Assembly: GCF_003865365.1 (NCBI RefSeq)
Contig: NZ_RQVR01000013.1
Location: 1-64,000, forward strand
Source of the DNA: Flavobacterium macacae
GTDB taxonomy: Bacteria > Bacteroidota > Bacteroidia > Flavobacteriales > Flavobacteriaceae
Direction of reading: 5' to 3'
Length of the DNA stretch: 64,000 bases
Positions 26,810 to 36,246 of this stretch are shown piece by piece (the stretch's first letter is position 1; each line of letters starts with the position of its first letter). Under the pieces are notes generated by a model. The model had not been told where the DNA came from. It saw only the letters and a list, made by a program, of their open reading frames with translations, and did not search any database. Position numbers and translations under genes: made by a program.

Positions 26810-28072
26810 TTAGGCTAATTTATTAACAGATTTTGCTACAATCATTGAAACTGCTGCATCTCCGGTTACGTTTATTGTTGTTCTGCACATATCTAAAGGT
26901 CGGTCAATAGCAAAAATCAAGGCTAAACCTGCTTCTGGAATTCCGGCTTGAGCAAGCACAATTACTAGCATTACCATTCCGGCTCCTGGAACAGCTGCGC
27001 TTCCGATTGATGCTAAAGTCGCTGTTACAATTATTCCTAATTGGACCCCGAGACTTAATTCCATCCCAAAAGCCTGAGCAATAAATACTGCTGCGACTGC
27101 TTGATAAAGACTGGTTCCATCCATATTTATAGTTGCACCAATGGGAAGAACAAAACTGGCAACTTCATCATCCACTCCAAGATTTTCAACTGTTCGTTCC
27201 ATTGTTAAAGGAAGTGTTGCTGCACTAGAGCTTGTTGAAAAAGCCAAAAGCTGTGCTGGCGAAATTCCTTTTATAAAAAAAGAAGGTGATTTTTTCGCAA
27301 AGACTTTTACCAATAGCAAATAAACCATCATCACTAAGGCCAAACCAATTAAAACTGTCAATCCATACATTCCTAACGCTTTAAACAAATCAAGACTTGG
27401 CGCTTCGGCAACCAATGCGGCAAGAAGTGCAAAAACTCCGAAAGGAGCTGCCAGCATAATTAAATCAATCATTTTTAAAATGACATCATTAAAACTATCA
27501 AAAAAGGCCTTTACCGGACGTGATTTTTCTTCAGGAATCAAAATCATAGCTATTCCAAAGAAGATGGCAAAGAAAATTACTTGAAGCATATTTCCGTTGT
27601 CTGCTGCTGCTGAAATAATATTGCTTGGAACAATATCTTCCAAAGCTTGAAGCGGACTTGACTGATTTTGTTTTTCAGCATCTGCAATTTTTAAATTTGC
27701 TTCTGCAGTATAATTTCCTAAAAGTTCGGTTCGTATTTCTTCTGTAATAAAATTTCCCGGCTTGATTAAATTAACAATTACCAAACCTATTGAAACCGCT
27801 AAAACAGTGGTTAAAATATAGATACCGATGGTTCTGCCTCCCATTTTAGAAAGCTTTGAGATGTCTTTTAAATCAGAAACCCCTTTGATTAAAGAAGCCA
27901 AAATCAAAGGAACGGCAATCAGCTTTAAGGAATTTATAAAAATGGTACCAAAAGGCTTAATCCAATTGGATATAAAGAGTTTTCCCCAATCAAATTGTAT
28001 CAAAACATAGGCAAAAATTACCCCAAAAACCATCCCCAATATTATCTGCCAATGCAGTGCCAATTTTTTCAT
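26810..28072 (-). CDS. Dicarboxylate/amino acid:cation symporter (SDF family)
   Basis: The 420-residue carrier couples uptake of C4-dicarboxylates or acidic amino acids to Na+ or H+. Family features are the serine-rich FSTSSSAATLPLTM hairpin, PIGATINMDGTSLYQ (TM7 NMDGT cation site), and RPLDMCRTTINVTGD with the substrate-binding Asp/Arg and Asn of TM8. Eight membrane helices and two hairpins can be recognised. A long loop (about 115-145) is normal for bacterial GltP/DctA types. It is the first gene of a two-gene unit with the DedA gene. Confidence 0.93.
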   Translation of the reverse strand: MKKLALHWQIILGMVFGVIFAYVLIQFDWGKLFISNWIKPFGTIFINSLKLIAVPLILASLIKGVSDLKDISKLSKMGGRTIGIYILTTVLAVSIGLVIVNLIKPGNFITEEIRTELLGNYTAEANLKIADAEKQNQSSPLQALEDIVPSNIISAAADNGNMLQVIFFAIFFGIAMILIPEEKSRPVKAFFDSFNDVILKMIDLIMLAAPFGVFALLAALVAEAPSLDLFKALGMYGLTVLIGLALVMMVYLLLVKVFAKKSPSFFIKGISPAQLLAFSTSSSAATLPLTMERTVENLGVDDEVASFVLPIGATINMDGTSLYQAVAAVFIAQAFGMELSLGVQLGIIVTATLASIGSAAVPGAGMVMLVIVLAQAGIPEAGLALIFAIDRPLDMCRTTINVTGDAAVSMIVAKSVNKLA

Positions 28073-28253
28073 ATATATTAAAAATCTTTAGTGCGTGAAA
28101 ATAGTCATATTTTTTAAAAAAGCCGTAAATAAATTAATTATTTGAGAATTAAAACGAATAAATTCCCCCTTTTTTAAAAGATATCGTTTTTTTAAGTCTA
28201 AAATCAGTTTCTAAAAAATGCTTACATTTAGGGCTTCTTTACAAATACATATA

Positions 28254-30155
28254 ATGAAAAAAATTCTTCTCTTAACAATTGGTATGATTGGATTATCCGC
28301 ATCAGCACAAAACGTAATGACACCTGAACTGCTTTGGCAATTGGGCCGCGTGAGCCCTTTAGGAATTACAAAAGACGGCAAAAATATTATTTACAAAGTT
28401 TCGATTCCTTCGGTGGAGGAAAACAAGTCTGATTCAAAAGTATATTCTGTATCCGTTTCTGGCGGAAAAGCCACTGAGATTACAGATTATGAAGCTTTAT
28501 TAAATGACAAAAATCTTTCTCCTGACGGAAAACTTTTGCTGGCAAGCAAAGAAATCAAGGTCGGAAAAGTTTTAGGAAAAGATTATTATCCAAATTTGGA
28601 CCAATCAAACGTTCAAGTTTATGACGGTTTGGATTACAGGCATTGGGACACTTGGAACGATGGAACGCACAATCACGTGGTGTATTCAAACGCGACTGAC
28701 AAAGAGAATTTCATCGACATTATGAAAGACGAACCGTTTGATTCGCCCCAAAAACCTTTTGGCGGTGATGAAGATTATATTTGGTCGCCTGACGGAAAAA
28801 GCATTGTTTATGTTTCAAAGAAATTAGAAGGAACAAAATATGCGACTTCCACAAATACGGATTTGTACCAATATGATCTGGCTACAAAAACGACTAAAAA
28901 TTTAACTGAAAAAAACTTGGGTTATGACACCGCACCACAATTTTCTCCGAATGGCGATTTGACTTGGCTGCAGATGAAACGCGACGGTTATGAAGCCGAT
29001 AAAAACGACATCATTGTTCGTTTCAAAGGAATGGACATGAATCTAACCGGCGCCTGGGACGGAACTGTGGACAGTTTTAATTGGAGCGCTGACGGCAAGA
29101 AAGTATATTTCTTGGCTCCGATTAACGGAACAAAACAATTGTTTGAAGTAAACTTTCCGGGGATGACAAGAATTGCTGTAACTGTAAGACAAATTACGGA
29201 GGGCGATTTTGACGTAACCGGAATCGTAGGTTTTTCTAGCGATAAAGTCATCGTGACGCGAACTGACTTCAATCACGCTACGGAGATTTATTCGTATGAT
29301 TTCAAGAAAAAAAGTTTCAATCAAATTACGAAAGTAAATGACGCTGCCTATTCTAAAATTGCGTTGAGCAAATTTGAAAAACGATATGTAACCACAACTG
29401 ACGGAAAGAAAATGCTGGTTTGGGTGGTGCTTCCTCCAAATTTTGACAAGACTAAAAAATACCCGACCCTGCTGTATTGCCAAGGCGGTCCGCAATCTGC
29501 GTTGACACAATTTTATTCTTTTAGATGGAATTTTCAAGTAATGGCGGCGCAAGGGTACATTATTGTAGCACCAAACCGCAGAGGAATGCAAGGCCATGGC
29601 GTGGAATGGAACGAACAGATCAGTAAAGATTGGGGCGGACAAGTGATGGACGATTATCTTTCTGCGATTGACGATGTTTCAAAAGAAAGTTATATTGACA
29701 AAGCACGATTAGGTGCTGTTGGAGCAAGTTATGGCGGTTATTCTGTGTTTTATTTGGCCGGAATCCACCAAAAAAGATTCAAGACATTTATTTCGCACTG
29801 TGGCGTTTACAACTTACAAAGTATGTATGGAACCACTGAAGAAGTTTTCTTCAACAACTGGGACCACGGTGGCGCTTATTGGGAAAAAGACAATGCGGTG
29901 GCACAAAAAACGTTCACAGAATTTAATCCGATAAATAATGTGGCGAAATGGGACACTCCTATTTTAATTTTTCAAGGCGGAAAAGATTACCGCGTTCCGA
30001 TTGGGCAGGGCCAAGAAGCTTTTCAGGCAGCGCAATTGCGTGGCATCAAAAGTAGATTTGTGCTTTTGCCAGAAGAAAATCACTGGGTTTTGAAACCTCA
30101 AAATGCTCAGGTTTGGCAGAAAGAATTTTTTAGATGGTTGAAAGAGACATTGTAG
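28254..30155 (+). CDS. Secreted S9-family peptidase (acyl-peptide hydrolase/DPP type)
   Basis: The enzyme has a signal peptide (MKKILLLTIGMIGLSASA-Q), an N-terminal WD40-like propeller (about 30-370, with the WSPDGKSIVYVSKK and WSADGKKVYFLAP repeats) and a C-terminal hydrolase. The triad is S492 in GASYGGYS, Asp in FQGGKDYRVPIGQ and His in EENHWVLKPQN. The 633 residues are normal for the S9C/S9B-like group. I chose ATG 28254 over the frame start at 28218 because the signal peptide begins there. The likely site of action is the periplasm or the cell exterior, on oligopeptides. Confidence 0.94.
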   Translation: MKKILLLTIGMIGLSASAQNVMTPELLWQLGRVSPLGITKDGKNIIYKVSIPSVEENKSDSKVYSVSVSGGKATEITDYEALLNDKNLSPDGKLLLASKEIKVGKVLGKDYYPNLDQSNVQVYDGLDYRHWDTWNDGTHNHVVYSNATDKENFIDIMKDEPFDSPQKPFGGDEDYIWSPDGKSIVYVSKKLEGTKYATSTNTDLYQYDLATKTTKNLTEKNLGYDTAPQFSPNGDLTWLQMKRDGYEADKNDIIVRFKGMDMNLTGAWDGTVDSFNWSADGKKVYFLAPINGTKQLFEVNFPGMTRIAVTVRQITEGDFDVTGIVGFSSDKVIVTRTDFNHATEIYSYDFKKKSFNQITKVNDAAYSKIALSKFEKRYVTTTDGKKMLVWVVLPPNFDKTKKYPTLLYCQGGPQSALTQFYSFRWNFQVMAAQGYIIVAPNRRGMQGHGVEWNEQISKDWGGQVMDDYLSAIDDVSKESYIDKARLGAVGASYGGYSVFYLAGIHQKRFKTFISHCGVYNLQSMYGTTEEVFFNNWDHGGAYWEKDNAVAQKTFTEFNPINNVAKWDTPILIFQGGKDYRVPIGQGQEAFQAAQLRGIKSRFVLLPEENHWVLKPQNAQVWQKEFFRWLKETL

Positions 30156-30171
30156 AAAATTTTAAAATATA

Positions 30172-30206
30172 AAATCCCGCAAGAATCAACTTGCGGGATT
30201 TTTTCT
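30172..30206. terminator. Bidirectional terminator
   Basis: AAAATCCCGCAAG pairs with CTTGCGGGATTTT, flanked by A-runs and T-runs. It separates the S9 gene and the convergent T9SS gene. Confidence 0.88.
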
Positions 30207-30221
30207 ATGCTTAAAAATAAA

Positions 30222-31061
30222 TTATTTCTTCGCTAACTTGAAACTTTCGGTTCCAATTGCAGTTATTGTCTGAACAACATAATTCCCTGATGATAAACCC
30301 GATAAGTCAATTTGACCTTCAGTCGCGTTTAATTTTCGATCTAAAACTTTTTGTCCCAAAAGATTAAAAATTTGAATTTCAGAAACTGTTTCCAGGCTTG
30401 AAAAATTCAATACGTTTCCAGCAGGATTTGGATAATATTTCACTTGCGCTTTTGCAAATTCATTGACTCCAAGCTGTGTTGCTGTTACCGTCAATGCGTC
30501 GACAGTTGTAGAATATCCATAATCGGTCTCGCACTCCACAGCAATTTGATATGTTGCAGACGGATTTGGAAGTACAATTGTTCCTGACGTCGTCCACGCT
30601 GTAACATTCGAATGGTATTCTGCAACTTGAACCCAAGCAGAAGTTGATGAAGTTCGGTAGAAAATTCGCAACCAGTTTTGGTCAGGATTCCAATATGGAT
30701 TTCTAAAATAGAAACTTACGCTCACATTTTCGTGATTTGACAAGTCTAAAACTGGGCTCACCAATTTAGTTTTATCAAAAAGATGAGACGTTCCAGGATA
30801 GTTGGCAAATTTTGTCCCTTCATAGGCCGTAATTCCGGTTCCCCCTGTTGTTGGCGATGTAACATAAGTCCAAGCCATAGTATTGACTTCATAAATTTGT
30901 GTCCAAGCTGCTCTTGTTGGGGAAGCGTCTTCAAATGTTTCCGTCCAAGGAAAAGTTGTGACTTGCGCATTCGCTCCTGTAAAAGCGAGAGCAAACGATG
31001 CTACAATAAATCCTCTCTTAAAAAATTTTAGAGGATTTTCAATTTTGTAAATTTGTTTCAT
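30222..31061 (-). CDS. T9SS type A cargo protein with a choice-of-anchor J-like module
   Basis: The 279-residue product has an N-terminal signal peptide (charged start MKQIYKIENPLKFFKRG, hydrophobic core, cleavage near ANA-Q). A jelly-roll module of the cleaved-adhesin/choice-of-anchor J type follows (about 35-195, with FPWTETFEDASPTRAAW and KLVSPVLDLSNHENVSVSFYF). The C-terminus (about 205-279) is a type A sorting domain: VKYYPNPAGNVLNF, IFNLLGQKVLDRKL, LSSGNYVVQ and FKLAKK. The protein should pass through the T9SS and be attached to the surface or released. No enzymatic domain is visible; a binding role is inferred. Confidence 0.9.
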   Translation of the reverse strand: MKQIYKIENPLKFFKRGFIVASFALAFTGANAQVTTFPWTETFEDASPTRAAWTQIYEVNTMAWTYVTSPTTGGTGITAYEGTKFANYPGTSHLFDKTKLVSPVLDLSNHENVSVSFYFRNPYWNPDQNWLRIFYRTSSTSAWVQVAEYHSNVTAWTTSGTIVLPNPSATYQIAVECETDYGYSTTVDALTVTATQLGVNEFAKAQVKYYPNPAGNVLNFSSLETVSEIQIFNLLGQKVLDRKLNATEGQIDLSGLSSGNYVVQTITAIGTESFKLAKK

Positions 31062-31150
31062 AATATCACATTTTTAAGTTTATTAATATCAAATATATTA
31101 ATTATTTCTTAAAATTAATTTTTAAAAACAAAAACAATATTTTTTGCTCC

Positions 31151-31186
31151 AAAAAAAAATCCCAACCTTTCGATTGGGATTTTCTA
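31151..31186 (-). terminator. Terminator of the acc operon
   Basis: AAAATCCCAA and TTGGGATTTT form a stem next to the accC stop on the minus strand, with a run of T in the minus-strand transcript. Confidence 0.8.
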
Positions 31187-31187
31187 T

Positions 31188-32534
31188 TTATTTTGGGTCG
31201 TTCATTTTGAAGCTTTCCATGAATTTTGTGGTGTAATCTCCTGCTACATAAGCTGGATCGTCCATCAACTGCCTGTGGAAAGGAATCGTGGTTTTTACAC
31301 CTTCGATCACGAATTCATCTAAGGCACGTTTCATTTTGCTGATGGCTTCTTCACGAGTCTGCGCTGTTGTGATCAACTTGGCAATCATTGAATCGTAGTT
31401 TGGCGGAATCGTGTATCCTGAATAAACGTGCGTGTCCAAACGTACTCCGTGCCCACCTGGCGTGTGCAACGTAGTGATTTTTCCTGGTGAAGGGCGGAAA
31501 TCATTGTAAGGATCTTCAGCGTTGATTCGGCATTCGATTGCGTGCAATTCTGGCAAATAGTTTTTACCTGAAATTGGCACGCCAGCCGCTACTAAAATTT
31601 GCTCGCGGATCAAGTCATAATCAATAACTTGCTCTGTAATTGGGTGCTCTACCTGGATACGGGTATTCATTTCCATGAAGTAGAAATTTCTGTGTTTGTC
31701 AACCAAAAATTCTACGGTTCCAGCACCTTCATATTTGATAAATTCTGCCGCTTTCACAGCAGCTTCTCCCATTTTCAAACGCAGTTCGTCTGTCATGAAT
31801 GGAGAAGGCGTTTCTTCCGTTAATTTTTGGTGGCGTCTTTGAACCGAACAGTCTCTTTCAGAAAGGTGGCAGGCTTTTCCATATGCATCTCCAACCACTT
31901 GGATTTCGATGTGACGAGGCTCTTCAATCAATTTTTCAAGGTACATTCCGTCGTTTCCGAACGATGCAGCTGCTTCTTGACGCGCACTTTCCCAAGCTTT
32001 TAAAAGCTCTTCTTCTTTCCAAACCGCTCTCATTCCTTTTCCTCCGCCTCCGGCAGTTGCCTTCAGCATTACAGGATATCCGAATTCTTTAGCTAATTTT
32101 TTGGTTTGCTCATAAGATTCTAACAAACCTTCCGAACCCGGAATTGTTGGAACTCCTGCCGCTTTCATTGTTGCTTTTGCAGAAGCTTTGTCTCCCATTC
32201 TGTCAATCATTTCTGGCGAAGCTCCGATGAACTTGATACCGTGTTCTTGACAGATTTTTGAAAATTTAGCATTTTCAGAAAGGAAACCATAACCTGGGTG
32301 GATTGCATCTGCATTTGTAATTTCTGCAGCGGCAATGATATTTGACATTTTCAAGTAAGACAAGTTACTTGGCGGCGGGCCAATGCAAACTGCTTCATCC
32401 GCAAAGCGAACGTGCAAGCTTTCAGCATCTGCAGTTGAATAAACAGCTACCGTTTTGATCCCCATTTCTCTACAGGTTCTGATCACGCGAAGTGCGATTT
32501 CTCCTCTGTTTGCGATTAATATTTTTTTAAACAT
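31188..32534 (-). CDS. accC: Acetyl-CoA carboxylase, biotin carboxylase subunit
   Basis: AccC carboxylates biotin on AccB with ATP and bicarbonate in the first step of fatty-acid synthesis. ATP-grasp motifs are complete: [19 protein letters not shown] at the N-terminus, the glycine loop [10 protein letters not shown] (about 162-171), [30 protein letters not shown] with the catalytic residues, and the C-terminal carboxylase domain. The 448 residues are normal. It is the last gene of the YceD-rpmF-fabH-accB-accC order. Confidence 0.97.
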   Translation of the reverse strand: MFKKILIANRGEIALRVIRTCREMGIKTVAVYSTADAESLHVRFADEAVCIGPPPSNLSYLKMSNIIAAAEITNADAIHPGYGFLSENAKFSKICQEHGIKFIGASPEMIDRMGDKASAKATMKAAGVPTIPGSEGLLESYEQTKKLAKEFGYPVMLKATAGGGGKGMRAVWKEEELLKAWESARQEAAASFGNDGMYLEKLIEEPRHIEIQVVGDAYGKACHLSERDCSVQRRHQKLTEETPSPFMTDELRLKMGEAAVKAAEFIKYEGAGTVEFLVDKHRNFYFMEMNTRIQVEHPITEQVIDYDLIREQILVAAGVPISGKNYLPELHAIECRINAEDPYNDFRPSPGKITTLHTPGGHGVRLDTHVYSGYTIPPNYDSMIAKLITTAQTREEAISKMKRALDEFVIEGVKTTIPFHRQLMDDPAYVAGDYTTKFMESFKMNDPK

Positions 32535-32542
32535 CTTATTTT

Positions 32543-32631
32543 AATTAGATAATTAGACAATTGGATAATTGGATAATTAGATTTGAGACACTTCAAGCGT
32601 TCTAAAAACCTAACAATCTAATGATCTAAAT
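32543..32631. repeat. Five-copy 8-bp tandem repeat with a partial inverted arm
   Basis: AATTAGAT-like units (AATTRGAY) repeat five times in register from 32543 to 32582, including two identical AATTGGAT units. Further on, CAATCTAATGATCTAAATT (32613-32631) is complementary to these units and could fold back. It lies between accB and accC, inside the operon. Confidence 0.7.
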
Positions 32632-33113
32632 TAAGACGGGTCAACCAAGAATAAAGGTTGGTCAAATTCTACCGGAGACGAATCATCCACTAAAACTTTC
32701 ACAATTTTACCTGAAATTTCAGATTCGATTTCGTTGAAAAGTTTCATTGCTTCGATCACACAAACTACGTCACCTTTAGAAATTGTAGTTCCAACTTCTA
32801 CGAAAGGCGCTTTGTCTGGAGATGGTTTTCTGTATAAAGTTCCGATAATTGGAGATTTGATAGTAATGTATTTTGCATTATCATCAGCGGCCGGAGCAAC
32901 TTCTGCTGGAGCAGATGGACTAGTTGGCTGAGGAGCTGCAGCTTGTGGCAGAGCCTGGCTCATTGGCGCTTGCTGAATGTAAGTTGTAGTTTCAGATGAA
33001 CCTCCATCAGTAGTTTTGATAGTGATCTTGATATCATCCATCTCCAATTTTACTTCAGTAGCTCCTGATTTTGCTACAAATTTGATTAAGTTTTGAATTT
33101 CTCTAATATCCAT
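32631..33113 (-). CDS. accB: Acetyl-CoA carboxylase biotin carboxyl carrier protein
   Basis: AccB carries biotin between the carboxylase and carboxyltransferase subunits. The biotinyl domain occupies about 80-160, with the biotinylated K124 in IEAMKLFNEIESE. The N-terminal helix (MDIREIQNLIKFVAKSG) is the usual dimerisation/AccC-binding segment, and a Pro/Ala/Gln-rich linker (about 45-75) joins the two. The 160 residues fit. It lies 24 bases after fabH and 96 bases before accC; a tandem repeat occupies that second gap. Confidence 0.96.
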   Translation of the reverse strand: MDIREIQNLIKFVAKSGATEVKLEMDDIKITIKTTDGGSSETTTYIQQAPMSQALPQAAAPQPTSPSAPAEVAPAADDNAKYITIKSPIIGTLYRKPSPDKAPFVEVGTTISKGDVVCVIEAMKLFNEIESEISGKIVKVLVDDSSPVEFDQPLFLVDPS

Positions 33114-33137
33114 GATATTCGAATTTAGGTTTTAGTT

Positions 33138-34136
33138 TTATTGTTTATCGTAAGCCCATTTCATATAAATAGATCCCCAAGTGAATCCACCTCCGAATGC
33201 GGCAAAAATTAAATTATCTCCTTTTTTGAATTGCTTCTCAAAGTCGTTTAGAAGCAAGGGCAATGTGGCTGAAGTGGTATTGCCATATTTTTGAATGTTA
33301 ACGAGAACTTTTGATTCATCCACTCCCATTCTATTGGCAGTGGCATCAATAATTCTTTTGTTTGCTTGGTGTGCGATCAGCCAATTTACATCTTCTTGTT
33401 TAAGATTGTTGCGCTGCATGATTTTTTCGCTCACGTCTGCCATTCCTGAAACAGCATATTTGAAAACAGTTTTTCCGTCTTGAAAAACATAGTGTTGCTT
33501 TTTATCAACTGTTTCGTGTGTTGCCGGAAGCAAAGAACCTCCTGCATCAATTTTTAAAAATTCTCTTCCGATTCCATCACTGCGAAGGATTTCGTTTTGA
33601 AAACCTAAACCTTCATAATTTGGCTCAAATAAAACGGCTCCTGCCCCATCTCCGAAGATGATGCAAGTGGCTCTATCTGTGTAATCAATTATTGAAGACA
33701 TTTTATCTGCTCCAATCAGTAAAATCTTTTTGTATCTGCCTGATTCGATGTAAGCTGATGCTGTTGACATTCCAAATAAAAAGCTGGAACATGCAGCTTG
33801 CAAATCATAGGCGAAAGCGTTGACAGCACCAATTTGAGATGCAACATAAACTGCTGTTGCTGCTACTGGCATGTCTGGGGTTGTGGTACCAAGCAAAACT
33901 AAATCTATTTCTGCTGGGTCGATATTGCTTTTAGCAATTAAATCTTCTGCCGCTTTGATTGCCAGATAAGACGTTCCTTTTGAATCATCTTTCAGCATGC
34001 GTCTTTCTTTGATCCCTGTTCGAGAAGTAATCCACTCGTCATTGGTATCTACCAAAGTTTCTAAAACCTGGTTTGAAAGCACAAAATCTGGCACGTAAGC
34101 TCCAACAGCGGTAATTGCGGCTGTGATTGTATTCAT
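33138..34136 (-). CDS. fabH: Beta-ketoacyl-ACP synthase III FabH
   Basis: FabH condenses an acyl-CoA with malonyl-ACP to start fatty-acid synthesis. The Cys-His-Asn triad is visible: C116 in LQAACSSFLFG, His in WLIAHQANKRI and Asn in KYGNTTSATLP. The N-terminal WITSRTGIKERR and the C-terminal FAAFGGGFTWGSIYMKW are standard. The 332 residues are normal. In Bacteroidota FabH often accepts branched primers, but this cannot be read from the sequence. It lies between rpmF and accB. Confidence 0.96.
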   Translation of the reverse strand: MNTITAAITAVGAYVPDFVLSNQVLETLVDTNDEWITSRTGIKERRMLKDDSKGTSYLAIKAAEDLIAKSNIDPAEIDLVLLGTTTPDMPVAATAVYVASQIGAVNAFAYDLQAACSSFLFGMSTASAYIESGRYKKILLIGADKMSSIIDYTDRATCIIFGDGAGAVLFEPNYEGLGFQNEILRSDGIGREFLKIDAGGSLLPATHETVDKKQHYVFQDGKTVFKYAVSGMADVSEKIMQRNNLKQEDVNWLIAHQANKRIIDATANRMGVDESKVLVNIQKYGNTTSATLPLLLNDFEKQFKKGDNLIFAAFGGGFTWGSIYMKWAYDKQ

Positions 34137-34255
34137 AAGTTTTTAATAATTTTCTTACCGAATCACTAAATTCAATAAGAGGTGGAAATTACAAAAAATT
34201 TCTAAAACATAACTTGTTGCAAGTTGTTATTTACCAACAAATTACAAATAACAAA

Positions 34256-34282
34256 AAAACTCCCACAACGTGAGAGTTAAGT
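34256..34282 (-). terminator. Hairpin after rpmF (partial terminator inside the operon)
   Basis: On the minus strand AACTCTCAC and GTGGGAGTT form a stem followed by a T-run. It lies between rpmF and fabH, so it probably reduces downstream transcription without stopping it, unless fabH has its own promoter in the 150 bases that follow. Confidence 0.65.
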
Positions 34283-34302
34283 TTTTTATCTACAAAATTG
34301 TA

Positions 34303-34497
34303 TTAAGCAACAGCTTCTTGCTTGTCGATTACAACTTGACCTCTGTAGTACATTTTACCTTCATGCCAGTAAGCTCTGTGGTATAAGTGTGCTTCGCCAG
34401 TTATAGGACATGTAGCAATTTGAGCAACAGTCGCTTTATAATGTGTTCTTCTCTTATCTCTTCTTGTTTTCGAGATTTTTCTCTTTGGATGTGCCAT
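34303..34497 (-). CDS. rpmF: 50S ribosomal protein L32
   Basis: L32 is a small protein of the large ribosomal subunit. The 64-residue product has the canonical start [21 protein letters not shown]. Only one cysteine (C29, in [17 protein letters not shown]) remains of the four zinc ligands seen in zinc-ribbon L32, so this is the zinc-free form. It is 9 bases downstream of the DUF177/YceD gene, an arrangement conserved across many bacteria. Confidence 0.96.
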   Translation of the reverse strand: MAHPKRKISKTRRDKRRTHYKATVAQIATCPITGEAHLYHRAYWHEGKMYYRGQVVIDKQEAVA

Positions 34498-34506
34498 TTT
34501 ACTATA

Positions 34507-35055
34507 TTATTTATCCGTTAATAGTTTTTTTAATTGATCCCAGCGTGGATCTGTCGTCTCTTCTTCTTTTACATCAGTTATTTGTTCCTTGCCATTTATT
34601 TGCAATTCATTCAGTTTGTCAAGAGCTTCGGTTTTCAACGTTCCGTCCTTGATGCCTGGATGAATTCTTTTTAGAGGAATGGAAAGCGCTATCATTTCAT
34701 AAATGTACTGCTTCACATCAATCTGATGTTCCCCGAAAGGCAAAATGAGCAATTCCTCATTATCATCATTAAAAGCTTCTGCAAATTGAACGATAAGCTT
34801 GATATTTCCTTTTATCGGAAGATCAAACATCTCACTTGTCAGGTCACAAGGAACGTGAATCGTACCTTTGTGCTTAAAGTGAAGTTCAAGCATGGTGCTT
34901 TTTTTCTCTAAAATTATGTTGACTTTAATATCACAGCTTTCAAACTCGTCATATTGGTAGTCTTCAAAGAACTCCTTATTTATTTGATATTCAAACTGAT
35001 GTTTTCCTAACTTTAATCCTATAAAAGGAATTAAAAATGCATTGGTTACTTTCAT
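34507..35055 (-). CDS. YceD/DUF177-family protein (23S rRNA accumulation protein family)
   Basis: YceD proteins sit before rpmF in most bacteria and are linked to 23S rRNA or ribosomal assembly. The 182-residue product has IHVPCDLTSEMFDLPIKG in the DUF177 core region and a C-terminal tail ending TDPRWDQLKKLLTDK, which is the family hallmark. The frame extends 12 codons upstream to 35091, but the promoter box at 35088-35095 overlaps that extension, so I start at the ATG at 35055 (MKVTNAFLIPF). Confidence 0.9.
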   Translation of the reverse strand: MKVTNAFLIPFIGLKLGKHQFEYQINKEFFEDYQYDEFESCDIKVNIILEKKSTMLELHFKHKGTIHVPCDLTSEMFDLPIKGNIKLIVQFAEAFNDDNEELLILPFGEHQIDVKQYIYEMIALSIPLKRIHPGIKDGTLKTEALDKLNELQINGKEQITDVKEEETTDPRWDQLKKLLTDK

Positions 35056-35087
35056 CTTCACAACAATTTGCCCTAAACTTCGGGAGT

Positions 35088-35095
35088 GCAAAGAT
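35088..35095 (-). promoter_or_regulatory. Promoter of the YceD-rpmF-fabH-acc operon (-7 box)
   Basis: On the minus strand TATCTTTG (-7) is preceded at 17 bases by TTTG (-33) within CTTTTGGATTTGC. The predicted start is near 35084, about 30 bases before the ATG at 35055. Confidence 0.7.
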
Positions 35096-35139
35096 ATAAA
35101 ATAATTGCAAATCCAAAAGCGTTATAAACATTTTTTTGT

Positions 35140-36186
35140 TTATAACTGTTTTTCTTTTATTTTCAAGGGATTCTGGCTAATAATCTGATACTCATTTCGA
35201 GAGTGATAAATGTCAATTGCCAAATAAACGGCCTCTTTAAATGAGTTGTGATCTGCCACTCCTTTTCCTGCAATATCATAAGCCGTTCCGTGATCGGGCG
35301 AGGTTCTGATTTTATTCAACCCCGCAGTATAGTTCACTCCGTTGCCAAACGAAAGCGTTTTAAACGGAATCAATCCTTGGTCGTGATAGGTCGCAATTAC
35401 GGCATCATATTTCTCATATTGATTGCTTCCGAAAAAGCCATCCGCCGGATAAGGCCCGAAAACCAATGTCCCGCTTTCGAACATTTTTTTTATTACAGGT
35501 TTGATAATTTCGTCGTCTTCTTTTCCGATTACGCCACCATCGCCAGCGTGTGGATTCAATCCTAACACTGCAATTCTTGGTTTATTGATGCTAAAATCTT
35601 GAATCAAAGACTTTTGTATGGTTTCAATTTTCTTCTTGATCAAAGCCTCTGTCAAATGCGACGAAACTTCATTTACCGGAATATGGTCTGTAATCAAACC
35701 TACTCTCAAATTATCCTGAACCATAAACATCAAGGCATCACCTTCTAATTCTTGGTCCAAATAATCAGTATGGCCCGGAAATTTAAAATCTTCTGCCTGT
35801 ATATTATATTTATTGACTGGAGCTGTTACCAAAACATCTACCAAACCTTCTTTTAACGCTTTTGTAGCCGCAACAAACGATTTGATGGCATATTTACCAA
35901 CATTTTCATCATTGACGCCATATTCAATATTTACACTTTCTTTCCAAACATTCAGGACGTTTATTTTTCCTGTAATGATTTGATCCAAGCCATCGATACC
36001 GTGCAATTGCATTTCTGCATCAAGGCTTTTTTTGGCAAAAGAAAGAATTTTCACGTTGGCAAAAATTACTGGAGTGCAAAGCTCAAGCATACGAGAATCT
36101 TCGAAAGTCTTTAAAACGACCTCGCTTCCAATACCGTTTAAATCTCCGATTGAAATTCCAATAATTATATTTTCTGCTTTTTTCAT
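35140..36186 (-). CDS. pdxA: 4-hydroxythreonine-4-phosphate dehydrogenase PdxA
   Basis: PdxA oxidises 4-phosphohydroxy-L-threonine in the DXP-dependent pyridoxal phosphate pathway. Family motifs are GISIGDLNGIGSEVV near the start, the metal-site histidine in FPGHTDYL, NPHAGDGGVIGKED with its conserved His, and ATYHDQGLIPFKTL plus RTSPDHGTAYDIAG near the end. The 348 residues are normal. It has its own promoter box at 36223-36230 and diverges from ribE. Confidence 0.95.
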   Translation of the reverse strand: MKKAENIIIGISIGDLNGIGSEVVLKTFEDSRMLELCTPVIFANVKILSFAKKSLDAEMQLHGIDGLDQIITGKINVLNVWKESVNIEYGVNDENVGKYAIKSFVAATKALKEGLVDVLVTAPVNKYNIQAEDFKFPGHTDYLDQELEGDALMFMVQDNLRVGLITDHIPVNEVSSHLTEALIKKKIETIQKSLIQDFSINKPRIAVLGLNPHAGDGGVIGKEDDEIIKPVIKKMFESGTLVFGPYPADGFFGSNQYEKYDAVIATYHDQGLIPFKTLSFGNGVNYTAGLNKIRTSPDHGTAYDIAGKGVADHNSFKEAVYLAIDIYHSRNEYQIISQNPLKIKEKQL

Positions 36187-36222
36187 ACTACTGGCTCCTT
36201 ATTATTGCTTAATTTTGAAGTG

Positions 36223-36230
36223 CAAATTTA
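36223..36230 (-). promoter_or_regulatory. -7 promoter box (TAAATTTG) for pdxA
   Basis: On the minus strand TAAATTTG fits TAnnTTTG and predicts a start near 36219, about 33 bases before the pdxA ATG. Confidence 0.55.
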
Positions 36231-36246
36231 GTAAAATAAAACCACA

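Noticed and set aside
36187..36246. FMN riboswitch before ribE
   Set aside because: The gap of 60 bases is too short and shows no RFN-element stems.
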